NCBI GenBank assembly: GCA_046483125.1
Contig: JAWODU010000080.1
Location: 1-12,034 of the forward strand
Direction: 5' to 3'
Length of the DNA stretch: 12,034 nt
From: JAWODU01 sp046483125
Lineage (GTDB): Bacteria > Verrucomicrobiota > Kiritimatiellia > UBA8416 > JAWODU01
A program made the position numbers and the translations under genes. How positions within the stretch are numbered: position 1 is the first letter of the stretch; every line of letters starts with the position of its first letter. Under the pieces are notes generated by a model. The model was not told where the DNA came from. It saw nothing but the letters and a program-made list of their open reading frames with translations, and did no database searches. Below are positions 1 through 6,461 of this stretch, piece after piece.

Positions 1-452
1 GAACTGAACACGCGGTGCCGGATCAGGCCCTCGTCGAGGGCCTTCTGTGTCATCTCCTTTGCTCCGCCCGCTTTCGCCATATCACCGGTCCACTGACCCC
101 ACTGCAGGCCGTGGCAGTGATAAAAATCAATACGGCTGTCGTCCAGCAATTCGAGTGACTCCTCAAGATTCCGCCACCATGCATCGCCGTCGGCCGACTT
201 TTCCGGGTTCTTTGTACTTACAAAGACCTCATCTCGGCGGCCCTTGACGGCCTTGCCCACAGCGACCTGGCTTTCATTAGCGCAATAGCCGCGGGCCGAA
301 TCAACATAGTTAATGCCGCGGTCGAAACCGTGCCGAAGAAGGGGCACCGCCTCATCCATTATCACATGCCCGTCACGCATCGGCAGGCGCATGGCCCCGA
401 AACCGAGCGCGGAAATCCTGTAGCCCAATTTCCCATAAGTACGATATTCCAT
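1..452 (-). CDS. Aldo/keto reductase, N-terminal 150 residues (runs off left edge)
   Basis: NAD(P)H-dependent oxidoreductase of the aldo/keto reductase superfamily. Translation from the ATG at 452 begins MEYRTYGKLGYRISALGFG, the usual first strand of the TIM barrel. The expected catalytic tetrad is visible: D51 and Y56 in the segment NYVDSARGY, K81 in VSTKN, and H114 in DFYHCHG. The product is cut at the window edge, at about half the usual ~300 residues or more. The start is supported by the purine-rich AGGAAAGGA (458-466, minus), five bases upstream of the ATG. Its substrate cannot be told from sequence. In sugar-degrading bacteria such proteins often accompany carbohydrate clusters. It is transcribed away from the remnant region at 453-951, and no gene lies directly upstream on its strand, so it probably has its own promoter. 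Confidence 0.9.
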   Translation of the reverse strand, partial: MEYRTYGKLGYRISALGFGAMRLPMRDGHVIMDEAVPLLRHGFDRGINYVDSARGYCANESQVAVGKAVKGRRDEVFVSTKNPEKSADGDAWWRNLEESLELLDDSRIDFYHCHGLQWGQWTGDMAKAGGAKEMTQKALDEGLIRHRVFS

Positions 453-535
453 TGCAATCCTTTCCTGGTGAATACAGGCGCAGTCATTGAGACCTGCCTG
501 ATGCACACGGTTAACCTTCCGAGATATCGCCCTTT

Positions 536-564
536 ATCCTAACGGCAGTACGAATTACATGCAA
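536..564 (-). promoter_or_regulatory. Candidate sigma-70-type promoter for the aldo/keto reductase gene
   Basis: On the minus strand TTGCAT (559-564) and TAGGAT (536-541) are separated by exactly 17 bases. Each matches four of six positions of the bacterial -35 and -10 consensus. The site lies about 85 bases upstream of the start codon at 452. The -35 box overlaps the left arm of the 24-bp inverted repeat at 558-581. A pair of 4/6 hexamers can arise by chance, so this is a weak prediction. Confidence 0.3.
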
Positions 565-702
565 GGTCCTGTCACGGAGTGGTCGAAGACGCATTACCCG
601 CAAGGATTTTCCTGTACACTTCCACCGTCCCTTCGACTGTTTTCTCGAACGGGAACCTTCTCGCGGCGGATTCCCGGGCACTCCGTGACAGGACCTTGCA
701 TG
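558..702. repeat. Perfect 24-bp inverted repeat, arms 558-581 and 679-702
   Basis: The left arm (558-581, beginning catgcaaggt and ending acggagtg) is the exact reverse complement of the right arm (679-702, beginning cactccgtga and ending ttgcatg). The flanking bases do not pair on either side. The 97-base spacer is almost entirely the glycosyltransferase-tail homology. The right arm sits exactly at the joint between the glycosyltransferase-like and GH2-like segments, while the left arm contains the stop codon of the glycosyltransferase remnant. Transcripts could fold into a long stem-loop. The position at a fusion joint suggests instead that the right arm is a templated insertion made during rearrangement (inference). 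Confidence 0.9.
572..679 (-). pseudogene. Remnant of a GT4 glycosyltransferase: C-terminal tail only
   Basis: Read on the minus strand, the sequence up to the TGA at 574-572 encodes ARESAARRFPFEKTVEGTVE followed by VYRKILAGNASSTTP. This matches the C-terminus of the intact GT4 at 3118-4221 (ARESAVRRFPFDKTVEGTIE, then VYRKILAGRNSRQS). Over 79 aligned bases (601-679 against 3144-3222) I count seven mismatches, about 91% identity. The three amino-acid changes they cause are all conservative (A/V, E/D, V/I) and the rest are silent, so both copies once evolved under protein-level selection. Everything upstream of the last ~35 codons is missing and is replaced by the GH2 piece in another frame. It cannot make a glycosyltransferase. 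Confidence 0.85.
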
Positions 703-868
703 GGGAGAATTGGCGTACTCCGACACAATCACACACCGGGACGGCGAAGCTTCTTCAAGAGCGTCGAGAATATCTATCTCGTAATTGGCGCCCCAGACAT
801 CCGGTATGCCGGTCGTTTTCTCCTTGCGGGCCCTGGACAGGTGATTTTCAGCGTATATCACCGGCCTG
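697..868 (-). pseudogene. Remnant of the GH2 glycosidase: 172-bp internal fragment
   Basis: Positions 697-868 align without gaps to 4974-5145 inside the intact GH2 gene, with four mismatches (745, 752, 757, 763), about 97.7% identity, including a perfect run of 105 bases (764-868). The encoded stretch runs from RPVIYAENHLSRAR to VIVSEYANSPHAR and includes the catalytic nucleophile region (VSEYAN). In the GH2 frame only one mismatch changes an amino acid (G to E), whereas in the opposite-strand frame all four would, so the minus frame is the coding one. Homology stops abruptly at both ends. The surrounding minus-strand frame is open from an ATG at 921 to a stop at 511, giving a potential 136-residue chimeric peptide with no expected enzyme activity. 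Confidence 0.9.
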
Positions 869-951
869 TTCTCGGCACTTGCTTTCCTGTCGCCACCCTG
901 ATATGCATTACCCTGTTTCATTCGGTATCATAAGGTTCGGGAGGTGCTGGG
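869..951 (+). promoter_or_regulatory. Leader of the potassium-uptake operon, with Shine-Dalgarno
   Basis: This stretch lies between the end of the GH2-like homology and the KtrB start and shows no gene on the plus strand. GGGAGG at 939-944 is a strong ribosome-binding site seven bases before the ATG at 952. TATCAT at 926-931 resembles a -10 box but has no convincing -35 partner at the usual distance. The operon promoter may therefore lie here or within the remnant upstream. The minus strand reads an open frame (ATG at 921) continuous with the GH2 fragment; its first ~17 codons resemble nothing I recognise. Confidence 0.45.
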
Positions 952-2370
952 ATGAGGGACAAGCGTCCGGTGAAGCGTCCACGCATGGATGAGACTGCAC
1001 GCCCGGCTGTCGGACAACCGGCAGGACGGATGCGCGAGCGTCTCTCGCGCATGTCCCCTGCGCGCTTGCTCGTGCTCTCGTTTGCTTGCGCCATCCTGGC
1101 GGGGACGTTCTTGCTGTGGCTGCCCTTTGCGCATCACGGTAATGTCGGGCCGCTGGAAGCGCTCTTCACCGCCACCTCCGCGGTTTGCGTGACGGGACTG
1201 ATCGTCGTGGACACGGGGTCGGAGTTTACGGTGTTCGGGCAGTTTGTGATTCTGTTACTGATCCAGACCGGCGGGCTCGGGATCATGACCTTCGCCGCCA
1301 TCGCGATGAAGATGGGCGGCGCGCGCATGCCGTTGACGCATCAGCAGGCGCTGCAGGACAGCATCTTCCAGCGCAACGCAGCAGCCGAGTTCACGCATAC
1401 CTTCCCCCGGATTCTCAAGATGGTGGCCGTCATCGAGTTGGCAGGATTCGCGCTCTTGTGCGTCGGCCTGGTTGCGGCTGAACGAAGCTGGTCGGCCGTG
1501 TATTCCGCGCTGTTCCACACGGTCTCGGCCTTCTGCAACGCCGGGTTCTCGCTGTATAGCGACAGTTTCTGCCGCTTCGGCGGCAATGGCATGGTGGTCG
1601 GTACAGTCATGGTTCTGATCGTGCTCGGCGGCCTGGGGCATGTCGTCTTGCGAGAGCTGTATCTTGACGTCAAGCGCATGCTGCAGAGGGAAGCTTTGAC
1701 GTATGCGCGGCGCTTCAGTTTCCACACGCGGGTGGTCCTCACCGTGAGCATAGTACTGATCCTGGGCGGCGCGGTTACGCTCGCTGTCTTCGGGCTGGGG
1801 ACGGAGCCCGGTTCTGGCCGGCTCGGGCATGCGCTCTTTCAGTCCATCACCGCACGCACGGCGGGATTCAACACGGTCGACATCGGGCACCTGACCATGC
1901 CCAGCGCCATGGTTGTCATTCTACTGATGTTCATCGGGGGGGCGCCCGGGAGCTGCGCGGGCGGCATCAAGACGACGAGCTTCGCCATCTGGTTGGCGCG
2001 CGTACGCTCCGCACTGCACGGCCGCGAGGAGGTTTCCCTGTTGGGCCGCATGATTCCGCCGGAGCTTGTCTTGCGCGCGGTCGCGGTGGTGGGGCTGGCC
2101 TTCATCTGGAATGCGGCCGGCGTACTGTTTCTGTCTGAGTTTCTACCGGCCGGGACGCGGTTGCGCGACATCGTCTTCGAGCAGATGTCGGCCTTCGGCA
2201 CTGTGGGGCTTTCCACCGGGTTGACCTCACAGCTTACGTCGGCGTGCCGGCTTTGGATTATCGTAACAATGTTCGTGGGGCGGCTCGGGCCGTTGACGCT
2301 CGTGCTTTCATTTCTGACTACAAAACGTCCGCAAATGCGATACGCGGAAGGAAGGGTGATGATCGGATGA
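952..2370 (+). CDS. ktrB: KtrB/TrkH-family potassium channel-transporter subunit
   Basis: Membrane pore of a K+ (possibly Na+-coupled) uptake system, 472 residues. The four-fold M1-P-M2 design of the family is complete. The four filter loops are at about 79-83 (CVTGL), 194-200 (FCNAGFS), 302-308 (RTAGFNT) and 416-422 (GTVGLST), each with the conserved selectivity glycine. The gating-loop region GGAPGSCAGGIKTT (329-342) follows the third repeat. Hydrophobic segments begin at about residue 38 and lead straight to the first P-loop. The two extra N-terminal helices of E. coli TrkH are thus absent and KtrB is the better name. The first ~35 residues are a basic, probably cytosolic, extension. The ATG at 952 follows a good ribosome-binding site. 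Its stop overlaps the start of the KtrA gene, so the two are translationally coupled. Confidence 0.93.
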   Translation: MRDKRPVKRPRMDETARPAVGQPAGRMRERLSRMSPARLLVLSFACAILAGTFLLWLPFAHHGNVGPLEALFTATSAVCVTGLIVVDTGSEFTVFGQFVILLLIQTGGLGIMTFAAIAMKMGGARMPLTHQQALQDSIFQRNAAAEFTHTFPRILKMVAVIELAGFALLCVGLVAAERSWSAVYSALFHTVSAFCNAGFSLYSDSFCRFGGNGMVVGTVMVLIVLGGLGHVVLRELYLDVKRMLQREALTYARRFSFHTRVVLTVSIVLILGGAVTLAVFGLGTEPGSGRLGHALFQSITARTAGFNTVDIGHLTMPSAMVVILLMFIGGAPGSCAGGIKTTSFAIWLARVRSALHGREEVSLLGRMIPPELVLRAVAVVGLAFIWNAAGVLFLSEFLPAGTRLRDIVFEQMSAFGTVGLSTGLTSQLTSACRLWIIVTMFVGRLGPLTLVLSFLTTKRPQMRYAEGRVMIG

Positions 2371-3062
2371 AAAACTCGAGAAAACGGGTATGTGTGATCG
2401 GGCTGGGCCAGTTCGGATGGGAGCTGGCGGTCAACTTCTCAAAGGTGGCGGAGGTGCTGGCCATCGACAACGACCAGTCAGTGGTCAACCGGATCGCGGA
2501 TCGGGTTCACAGCGCCGTGGTCATGGATGCGCGGGACTTCAAGAGCCTGGCCTCGGTAGTCAGCCCGGACTTCGACGAAGCCGTGGTGGCGATGAGCGAA
2601 AACATGGAGGTCAGTACCCTGGCGGTGTTGCATCTCAAGAAGATCGGCGTTGGGCGGGTGCATGCGAAGGCCCAGAACCGCGACCATTCGACCATTCTGG
2701 AGGCTGTGGGGGCGGATGACGTGATCTTTCCCGAGCGGGATACGGCGCGGCGGCTCGTCCGGCAGGTATTGAACCCGGATTTACTCGACTACGTGCCGAT
2801 CAGCGAGGAGTACTCGGTGATGCAGGTCACCCCGCCACCGGAATTTGTCGGACGCACACTCCAGGATCTGGACCTGCGGCGGCACCTGGGGGTGTTTGTG
2901 ATCGCGATGCGCGATCCTGAGACAGAGCGCACGGTCTTCCTGCCGGGCCCGGATGCGGTGGTGCGGGAGAAAATGGTGCTGGTTGTGATTGCGCGGCCGG
3001 AAGACGTGGATGCCATGCCCAGCCACGCGAAGGTGAATGCCGAAAAGGACGGCGGCAAATGA
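2367..3062 (+). CDS. ktrA: KtrA/TrkA-type RCK regulatory subunit
   Basis: Cytosolic nucleotide-binding gating ring that controls the KtrB pore, 231 residues. The Rossmann motif GLGQFG spans residues 12-17 and the acidic end of the second strand is in AIDND (D34), the usual site for NAD(H)/adenine nucleotide. An RCK_N domain covers about 7-125 and an RCK_C domain about 145-212. With one RCK unit it is the size of KtrA, about half of E. coli TrkA. The frame is open for 41 codons before the chosen ATG, but the start at 2367 is preferred: it forms an ATGA overlap with the KtrB stop, has GGAAGG upstream, and begins right at the Rossmann fold. A start at 2244 would lie deep inside ktrB. Confidence 0.92.
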   Translation: MKNSRKRVCVIGLGQFGWELAVNFSKVAEVLAIDNDQSVVNRIADRVHSAVVMDARDFKSLASVVSPDFDEAVVAMSENMEVSTLAVLHLKKIGVGRVHAKAQNRDHSTILEAVGADDVIFPERDTARRLVRQVLNPDLLDYVPISEEYSVMQVTPPPEFVGRTLQDLDLRRHLGVFVIAMRDPETERTVFLPGPDAVVREKMVLVVIARPEDVDAMPSHAKVNAEKDGGK

Positions 3063-3117
3063 ACCTGCGCAAGAGAATCCGGAAATCCGGGGTCGGGAAT
3101 CAGGCCTTGATTAATGC
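3063..3117. other. Convergent intergenic gap between ktrA and the GT4 gene
   Basis: These 55 bases separate two stop codons that face each other. A short imperfect dyad (AATCA, then GGCCT, then TGATT, around 3098-3112) could be a weak two-way terminator, but its stem is only five pairs and has no U-tract. I see no other element. It is the right-hand boundary of the ktrBA block. Confidence 0.3.
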
Positions 3118-4221
3118 TTAAGACTGGCGGGAATTCCGGCCGGCAAGGATTTTCCTGTAGACTTCTATTGTCCCCTCGACTGTTTTGTCGAACGGGAACC
3201 TTCTCACGGCGGATTCCCGGGCTCTCTCGACAATCTTCCGCCTCGGCGGCCCGTCTTCCAGCGCCTCGGCAACGGCACGCGCGGCTCCTTCAACGTCGCC
3301 GTCGGAGATAAGCCACCCGTTCCCGTCAAGCGATTCCACCACCGCGGGGGCGTCCACCGCCACTACCGGCACACCCATGAGCATAGCTTCACGCACGGTC
3401 ACGGACGCGCCTTCCCGGATCGAAGGAAAGAAAAGTACGTCAAGAGATTTCAGGATAGAGGAAGCGTCGTCGCGAAACCCGAGAAGGTGTATCCTGTCTT
3501 CAAGATCAAGTTGCTTTATCAAGGCTTCCAGATCACCGCGGCACGGCCCCTCGCCCGCTATTATCCAGTGAATGTCCCGTTCCCTCATGCGATGCGCCGT
3601 GCGCACGAGAAACTGCCAGTTCTTCTTTACGGACAGCCTTCCTATCCCGCCGACCAGACGCCCGGCTGAATATTTTTCGCGCAGACCTTCAACGGGTTTC
3701 ACCTTCGAAACTTCCACGAAATCGAGCCCGTCGACAACCACGTGTACCTTTTCTTCAGGATAAGCGCCGGTCCGGGTAAAAACATCTTTCACGGTCCGTG
3801 AGATGGCAAGGACAGCGTCAATTTTGGCGGCAGTGTACTTGGCCCTGGACAGAAAATTTGCACGCACGGGCGAGGCAATACGCCTGGAGAGAACCAGGGG
3901 GATACCCGAAGCGGCTTTAACTCCCGTTCCTATATCGAGCGCCCTGGAATCATGCGCGTGAATCAGATCAATTTCGTGCCCGCGTATCATTCCAAGCACC
4001 GATTTCCGGGCCAGGAAAGTTATACGCCCCACGGCACCCCCGGGAAGATGGCGGACGTCAATGCCCGCATCGCTCGCCATTCCGGCGAGCTGGCCCCCGG
4101 GAATCGCGAACAGCACCGTTTCCACTCCTTCTTCCGGTAAACGCTTCAGGAGATTCAATACCTGGTACTCCCCGCCTCCCCAGTCCGTATTGGTGTTTAT
4201 GTGTACAACCCGCATATTCAT
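3118..4221 (-). CDS. Family-4 (GT-B fold) glycosyltransferase
   Basis: Retaining glycosyltransferase of the GT4/WaaG-PimB type, 367 residues, transferring a sugar from a nucleotide-sugar donor. An N-terminal acceptor domain opens with MRVVHINTNTDWGGGEYQ, whose glycine-rich loop is typical. The C-terminal donor domain has GIGRLSVKKN (192-201), IAGEGP (221-226) and the EX7E motif E270-E278 in REGASVTVREAM. No signal peptide or membrane span is visible, so it probably works at the inner face of the membrane. The ATG at 4221 overlaps the GH2 stop as ATGA; a second ATG at 4215 is possible. The frame is also open upstream to 4269, but that start would lie within GH2 coding sequence and adds residues unlike the family. 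It is the last gene of the minus-strand operon. Its 3' end (3144-3222) is duplicated at 601-679. Confidence 0.9.
   Translation of the reverse strand: MNMRVVHINTNTDWGGGEYQVLNLLKRLPEEGVETVLFAIPGGQLAGMASDAGIDVRHLPGGAVGRITFLARKSVLGMIRGHEIDLIHAHDSRALDIGTGVKAASGIPLVLSRRIASPVRANFLSRAKYTAAKIDAVLAISRTVKDVFTRTGAYPEEKVHVVVDGLDFVEVSKVKPVEGLREKYSAGRLVGGIGRLSVKKNWQFLVRTAHRMRERDIHWIIAGEGPCRGDLEALIKQLDLEDRIHLLGFRDDASSILKSLDVLFFPSIREGASVTVREAMLMGVPVVAVDAPAVVESLDGNGWLISDGDVEGAARAVAEALEDGPPRRKIVERARESAVRRFPFDKTVEGTIEVYRKILAGRNSRQS
3144..3222 (-). repeat. Intact counterpart of the GT4-tail remnant
   Basis: This segment within the 3' end of the GT4 gene matches 601-679 with seven mismatches in 79 bases. Homology is lost beyond 3222 (toward the gene's 5' side), where the other copy enters its inverted-repeat arm. 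It is also lost below 3144, where the two C-terminal tails differ (GRNSRQS here, GNASSTTP there). Confidence 0.85.
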
Positions 4222-6404
4222 ATAAATTCCACGCGGGCCGATCCTGTCTCCAGGCCCCCTGCCCCGCATTCAACCGTAACAGTTCCGCTTCTTCCCGTGC
4301 CGGCCAGGAAAATGCGTCCCGATCCGCCGTCTACCCTGACAATTCCCTCATCCGCGCAGGATTTCACCGTTGCCGGGCCCGAACACGACACGGATACATC
4401 GCCGTTCCAGGATGTAACATGCCTGCCTTCGGCATCCAGAACCCGGATTTCAAATACAATAGTCTCGCGTTCACGCGCCGAGCCGCGCGTTTCCCCGGGA
4501 CGTATCTCCAGCGAGCTCGCTTCTCCGTAAGGCTCCAGGCTATCCGACGCCTTGCCGCCGCCGCGTTCGCCGCGTACTGCCAGTATACCGGGTTCAAAAT
4601 CGATATCCGCACAGAAGCTTATGCCGCCGCGCAACTCTTCAACGCGTTTTCCGTTGACGCTGATCTCAGCCGAAGAACAATTCGTAAAGACGTATATCCT
4701 GCGGCGCGGGCCGCCGTTCCGGCCCCAGTCGCCGAACACGCGCACAAAGGGTTCCCCTGTATATCCTGCCCGGAACAGCGCGGCGGACATTTTGGGAACG
4801 CGCCAGGCATCGACAAGGCCGGAAAACCTCCTGTACCTGCGCTTCCGCATGGTAGCGTAATCGTTGAAACTCCAGAACAGGTGGCCTGCCGTAAATTCAC
4901 GTCCGCCCATGGCCTGCCACGCTTCTTCGATCTGCTTCACCTGCGCGTACTCCGCTTCAAGGTCTCCCCTCCGTGCATGGGGAGAATTGGCGTACTCCGA
5001 CACAATCACACACCGGGACGGGGAAGCTCCTTCGAGAGCATCGAGAATATCTATCTCGTAATTGGCGCCCCAGACATCCGGTATGCCGGTCGTTTTCTCC
5101 TTGCGGGCCCTGGACAGGTGATTTTCAGCGTATATCACCGGCCTGGAGGGATCTGTTTCCCGCGCCAGTTCTTTCAGCCTTCTGTAAGCGGGAGCGGACC
5201 GGGACTCGTTTCCCATGCCCCACAGTATTATGGAAGGGTGATTGCGGTCGCGCGTGATCATGTCCTTCATCTGCCGGCAGGCCGATTCCAGCCAGCGCCC
5301 TTCCCTGACGCTCTTCCAGCTCGCTATCTCCGCGTAGACCATTATGCCGAGTTCGTCGCACGCGTTCAAAAAATGCGGCGATTGAGGATAGTGCGACAGC
5401 CTGACGAAATTACAGCCGGTTTCCTTCAGGAGTTCCGCGTCCATGCGGTGCACGGAAGGCGGCAGTGCGTTGCCGAAGCCCGGCATGCTTTCGTGCCGGT
5501 TTGCCCCGCGAAGGTCCACCCGCTCGCCGTTCAGAAAGAACCCCTTTCCCTTCCGGAATTCCGCTTCGCGAATGCCGAAGGTGAAAACCGACTCGTCCAC
5601 GATAGTGGCGCCTTCACTGATTCGACAGCGGGCGCGGTACAGAGCGGGGCCGGCTGGAGACCATGGGTTAAAATCGTGGATCTCGCACCGCGCGCGCCCG
5701 GCAACAGCCTCCCCCGGGGGCAGAGTTGTATTCTTCTCTTCCGCGCTTGCAGCCGTTTTCCCCCCGGCTTCTTCTATCCGCCAGTCTACCCCGCATTCCC
5801 TCGCATCCCGCGACGCGTTGCGGAGACTGTAATCAATGGAAATAAACGCCGCATCGCCGCGGATTTCAGACCGGATATAAGTCTGCCTGTCTTCGACGTG
5901 AACGGCCGGCATTCCGGCCAGCCGAACCCGGCCCGACAGCCCGCCGTAAAGAATGAAGTCCGGCATACGTATGCCGGGAAGCACATGACGCGCACAGCGG
6001 TTCGTTAAACGGATACCGCAGACGTTTTCGACTCCCGGGCGCAGGTACCGCGTAACGTCCAGCCGGAAGCCGAGGTACTGCCCGTCTATTTCAGAAACTT
6101 TGACGCCGTTGATCCAGACGTCGCCGGTTCCATAGAAACCTTCGGATTCCAGAAACCACGTTGTCGGGCTTTCCGCGCCCGCGGCGGGAAACTCGAAGAA
6201 CTTGAGGTAGGATCCGTAGCCGCGGTAGTAGCCGGCGTCTCTGCAGAATGTGTCTTCTGCGTTCCAGCAATGCGGCAGATTTACGGTCGTTTCGTTCGGC
6301 GGGTTCTTCCCGGCAAGCCGCTTCATCCGCATTTTGCCCTTGCGGAAAAACCAGTCGGCGCTGAGATCGATATTGTTACGGGCAGTCGTCCGCTTTACAG
6401 GCAT
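4218..6404 (-). CDS. Glycoside hydrolase family 2 protein (beta-galactosidase/beta-glucuronidase-like)
   Basis: Retaining exo-glycosidase of 728 residues. Order: GH2 sugar-binding jelly-roll domain (about 10-175, with LSADWFFRKG, NLPHCWN and DVWINGVKV), an Ig-like domain (about 180-285), a TIM barrel (about 285-560), and C-terminal beta domains. The first of these (about 585-640) resembles DUF4982, and an Ig-like module ends the protein. The acid/base is E400 in GMGNESR and the nucleophile E470 in VSEYANS, both present, so it should be active. Substrate specificity cannot be read from sequence. No signal peptide is visible, suggesting a cytosolic enzyme. The start at 6404 has only a weak GGGGAA upstream. 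It follows the GT2 gene by 57 bp and overlaps the GT4 start by 4 bp. Finding a hydrolase between two glycosyltransferases is uncommon. Its internal segment 4974-5145 has a near-identical copy at 697-868. Confidence 0.92.
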   Translation of the reverse strand: MPVKRTTARNNIDLSADWFFRKGKMRMKRLAGKNPPNETTVNLPHCWNAEDTFCRDAGYYRGYGSYLKFFEFPAAGAESPTTWFLESEGFYGTGDVWINGVKVSEIDGQYLGFRLDVTRYLRPGVENVCGIRLTNRCARHVLPGIRMPDFILYGGLSGRVRLAGMPAVHVEDRQTYIRSEIRGDAAFISIDYSLRNASRDARECGVDWRIEEAGGKTAASAEEKNTTLPPGEAVAGRARCEIHDFNPWSPAGPALYRARCRISEGATIVDESVFTFGIREAEFRKGKGFFLNGERVDLRGANRHESMPGFGNALPPSVHRMDAELLKETGCNFVRLSHYPQSPHFLNACDELGIMVYAEIASWKSVREGRWLESACRQMKDMITRDRNHPSIILWGMGNESRSAPAYRRLKELARETDPSRPVIYAENHLSRARKEKTTGIPDVWGANYEIDILDALEGASPSRCVIVSEYANSPHARRGDLEAEYAQVKQIEEAWQAMGGREFTAGHLFWSFNDYATMRKRRYRRFSGLVDAWRVPKMSAALFRAGYTGEPFVRVFGDWGRNGGPRRRIYVFTNCSSAEISVNGKRVEELRGGISFCADIDFEPGILAVRGERGGGKASDSLEPYGEASSLEIRPGETRGSARERETIVFEIRVLDAEGRHVTSWNGDVSVSCSGPATVKSCADEGIVRVDGGSGRIFLAGTGRSGTVTVECGAGGLETGSARVEFI
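4974..5145 (-). repeat. Intact counterpart of the GH2 remnant
   Basis: This part of the GH2 catalytic barrel (about residues 420-477, including nucleophile E470) is 168/172 identical to 697-868, with positions 5041-5145 identical throughout. Similarity ends abruptly at both edges. Confidence 0.9.
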
Positions 6405-6461
6405 ATAAGCAGTATTCCCCGTCGAGATATGTGTGTCAAACGCGGATTGGGCCTTTCGTTT

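Noticed and set aside
558..702. Inverted repeat as insertion-sequence ends or a small mobile element
   Set aside because: The arms enclose a glycosyltransferase gene tail, not a transposase or typical MITE content, and no target-site duplication flanks them.
559..933. Plus-strand frame across the remnant, similar to the antisense frame of GH2
   Set aside because: The similarity follows from the DNA duplication itself. No ribosome-binding site is evident and the substitution pattern favours the minus strand.
1255..1890. 211-codon minus-strand frame inside ktrB
   Set aside because: It lies wholly within a clearly recognisable membrane protein gene, and its translation is low-complexity charged sequence without a fold or family.
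2244..2366. Upstream extension of ktrA to an earlier ATG
   Set aside because: It would lie within ktrB and add 41 residues with no RCK similarity; the ATGA overlap at 2367 gives a natural start.
4222..4269. Longer N-terminus for the GT4 protein
   Set aside because: The extra 16 residues lie in GH2 coding sequence, and the family N-terminal strand begins at the ATG pair 4221/4215.
4419..6008. Long (529-codon) open frame antisense to the GH2 gene
   Set aside because: It is a shadow of a GC-rich coding frame. At the duplicated segment all four substitutions would change its amino acids, whereas three of four are silent in the GH2 frame, so selection acts on GH2 only.
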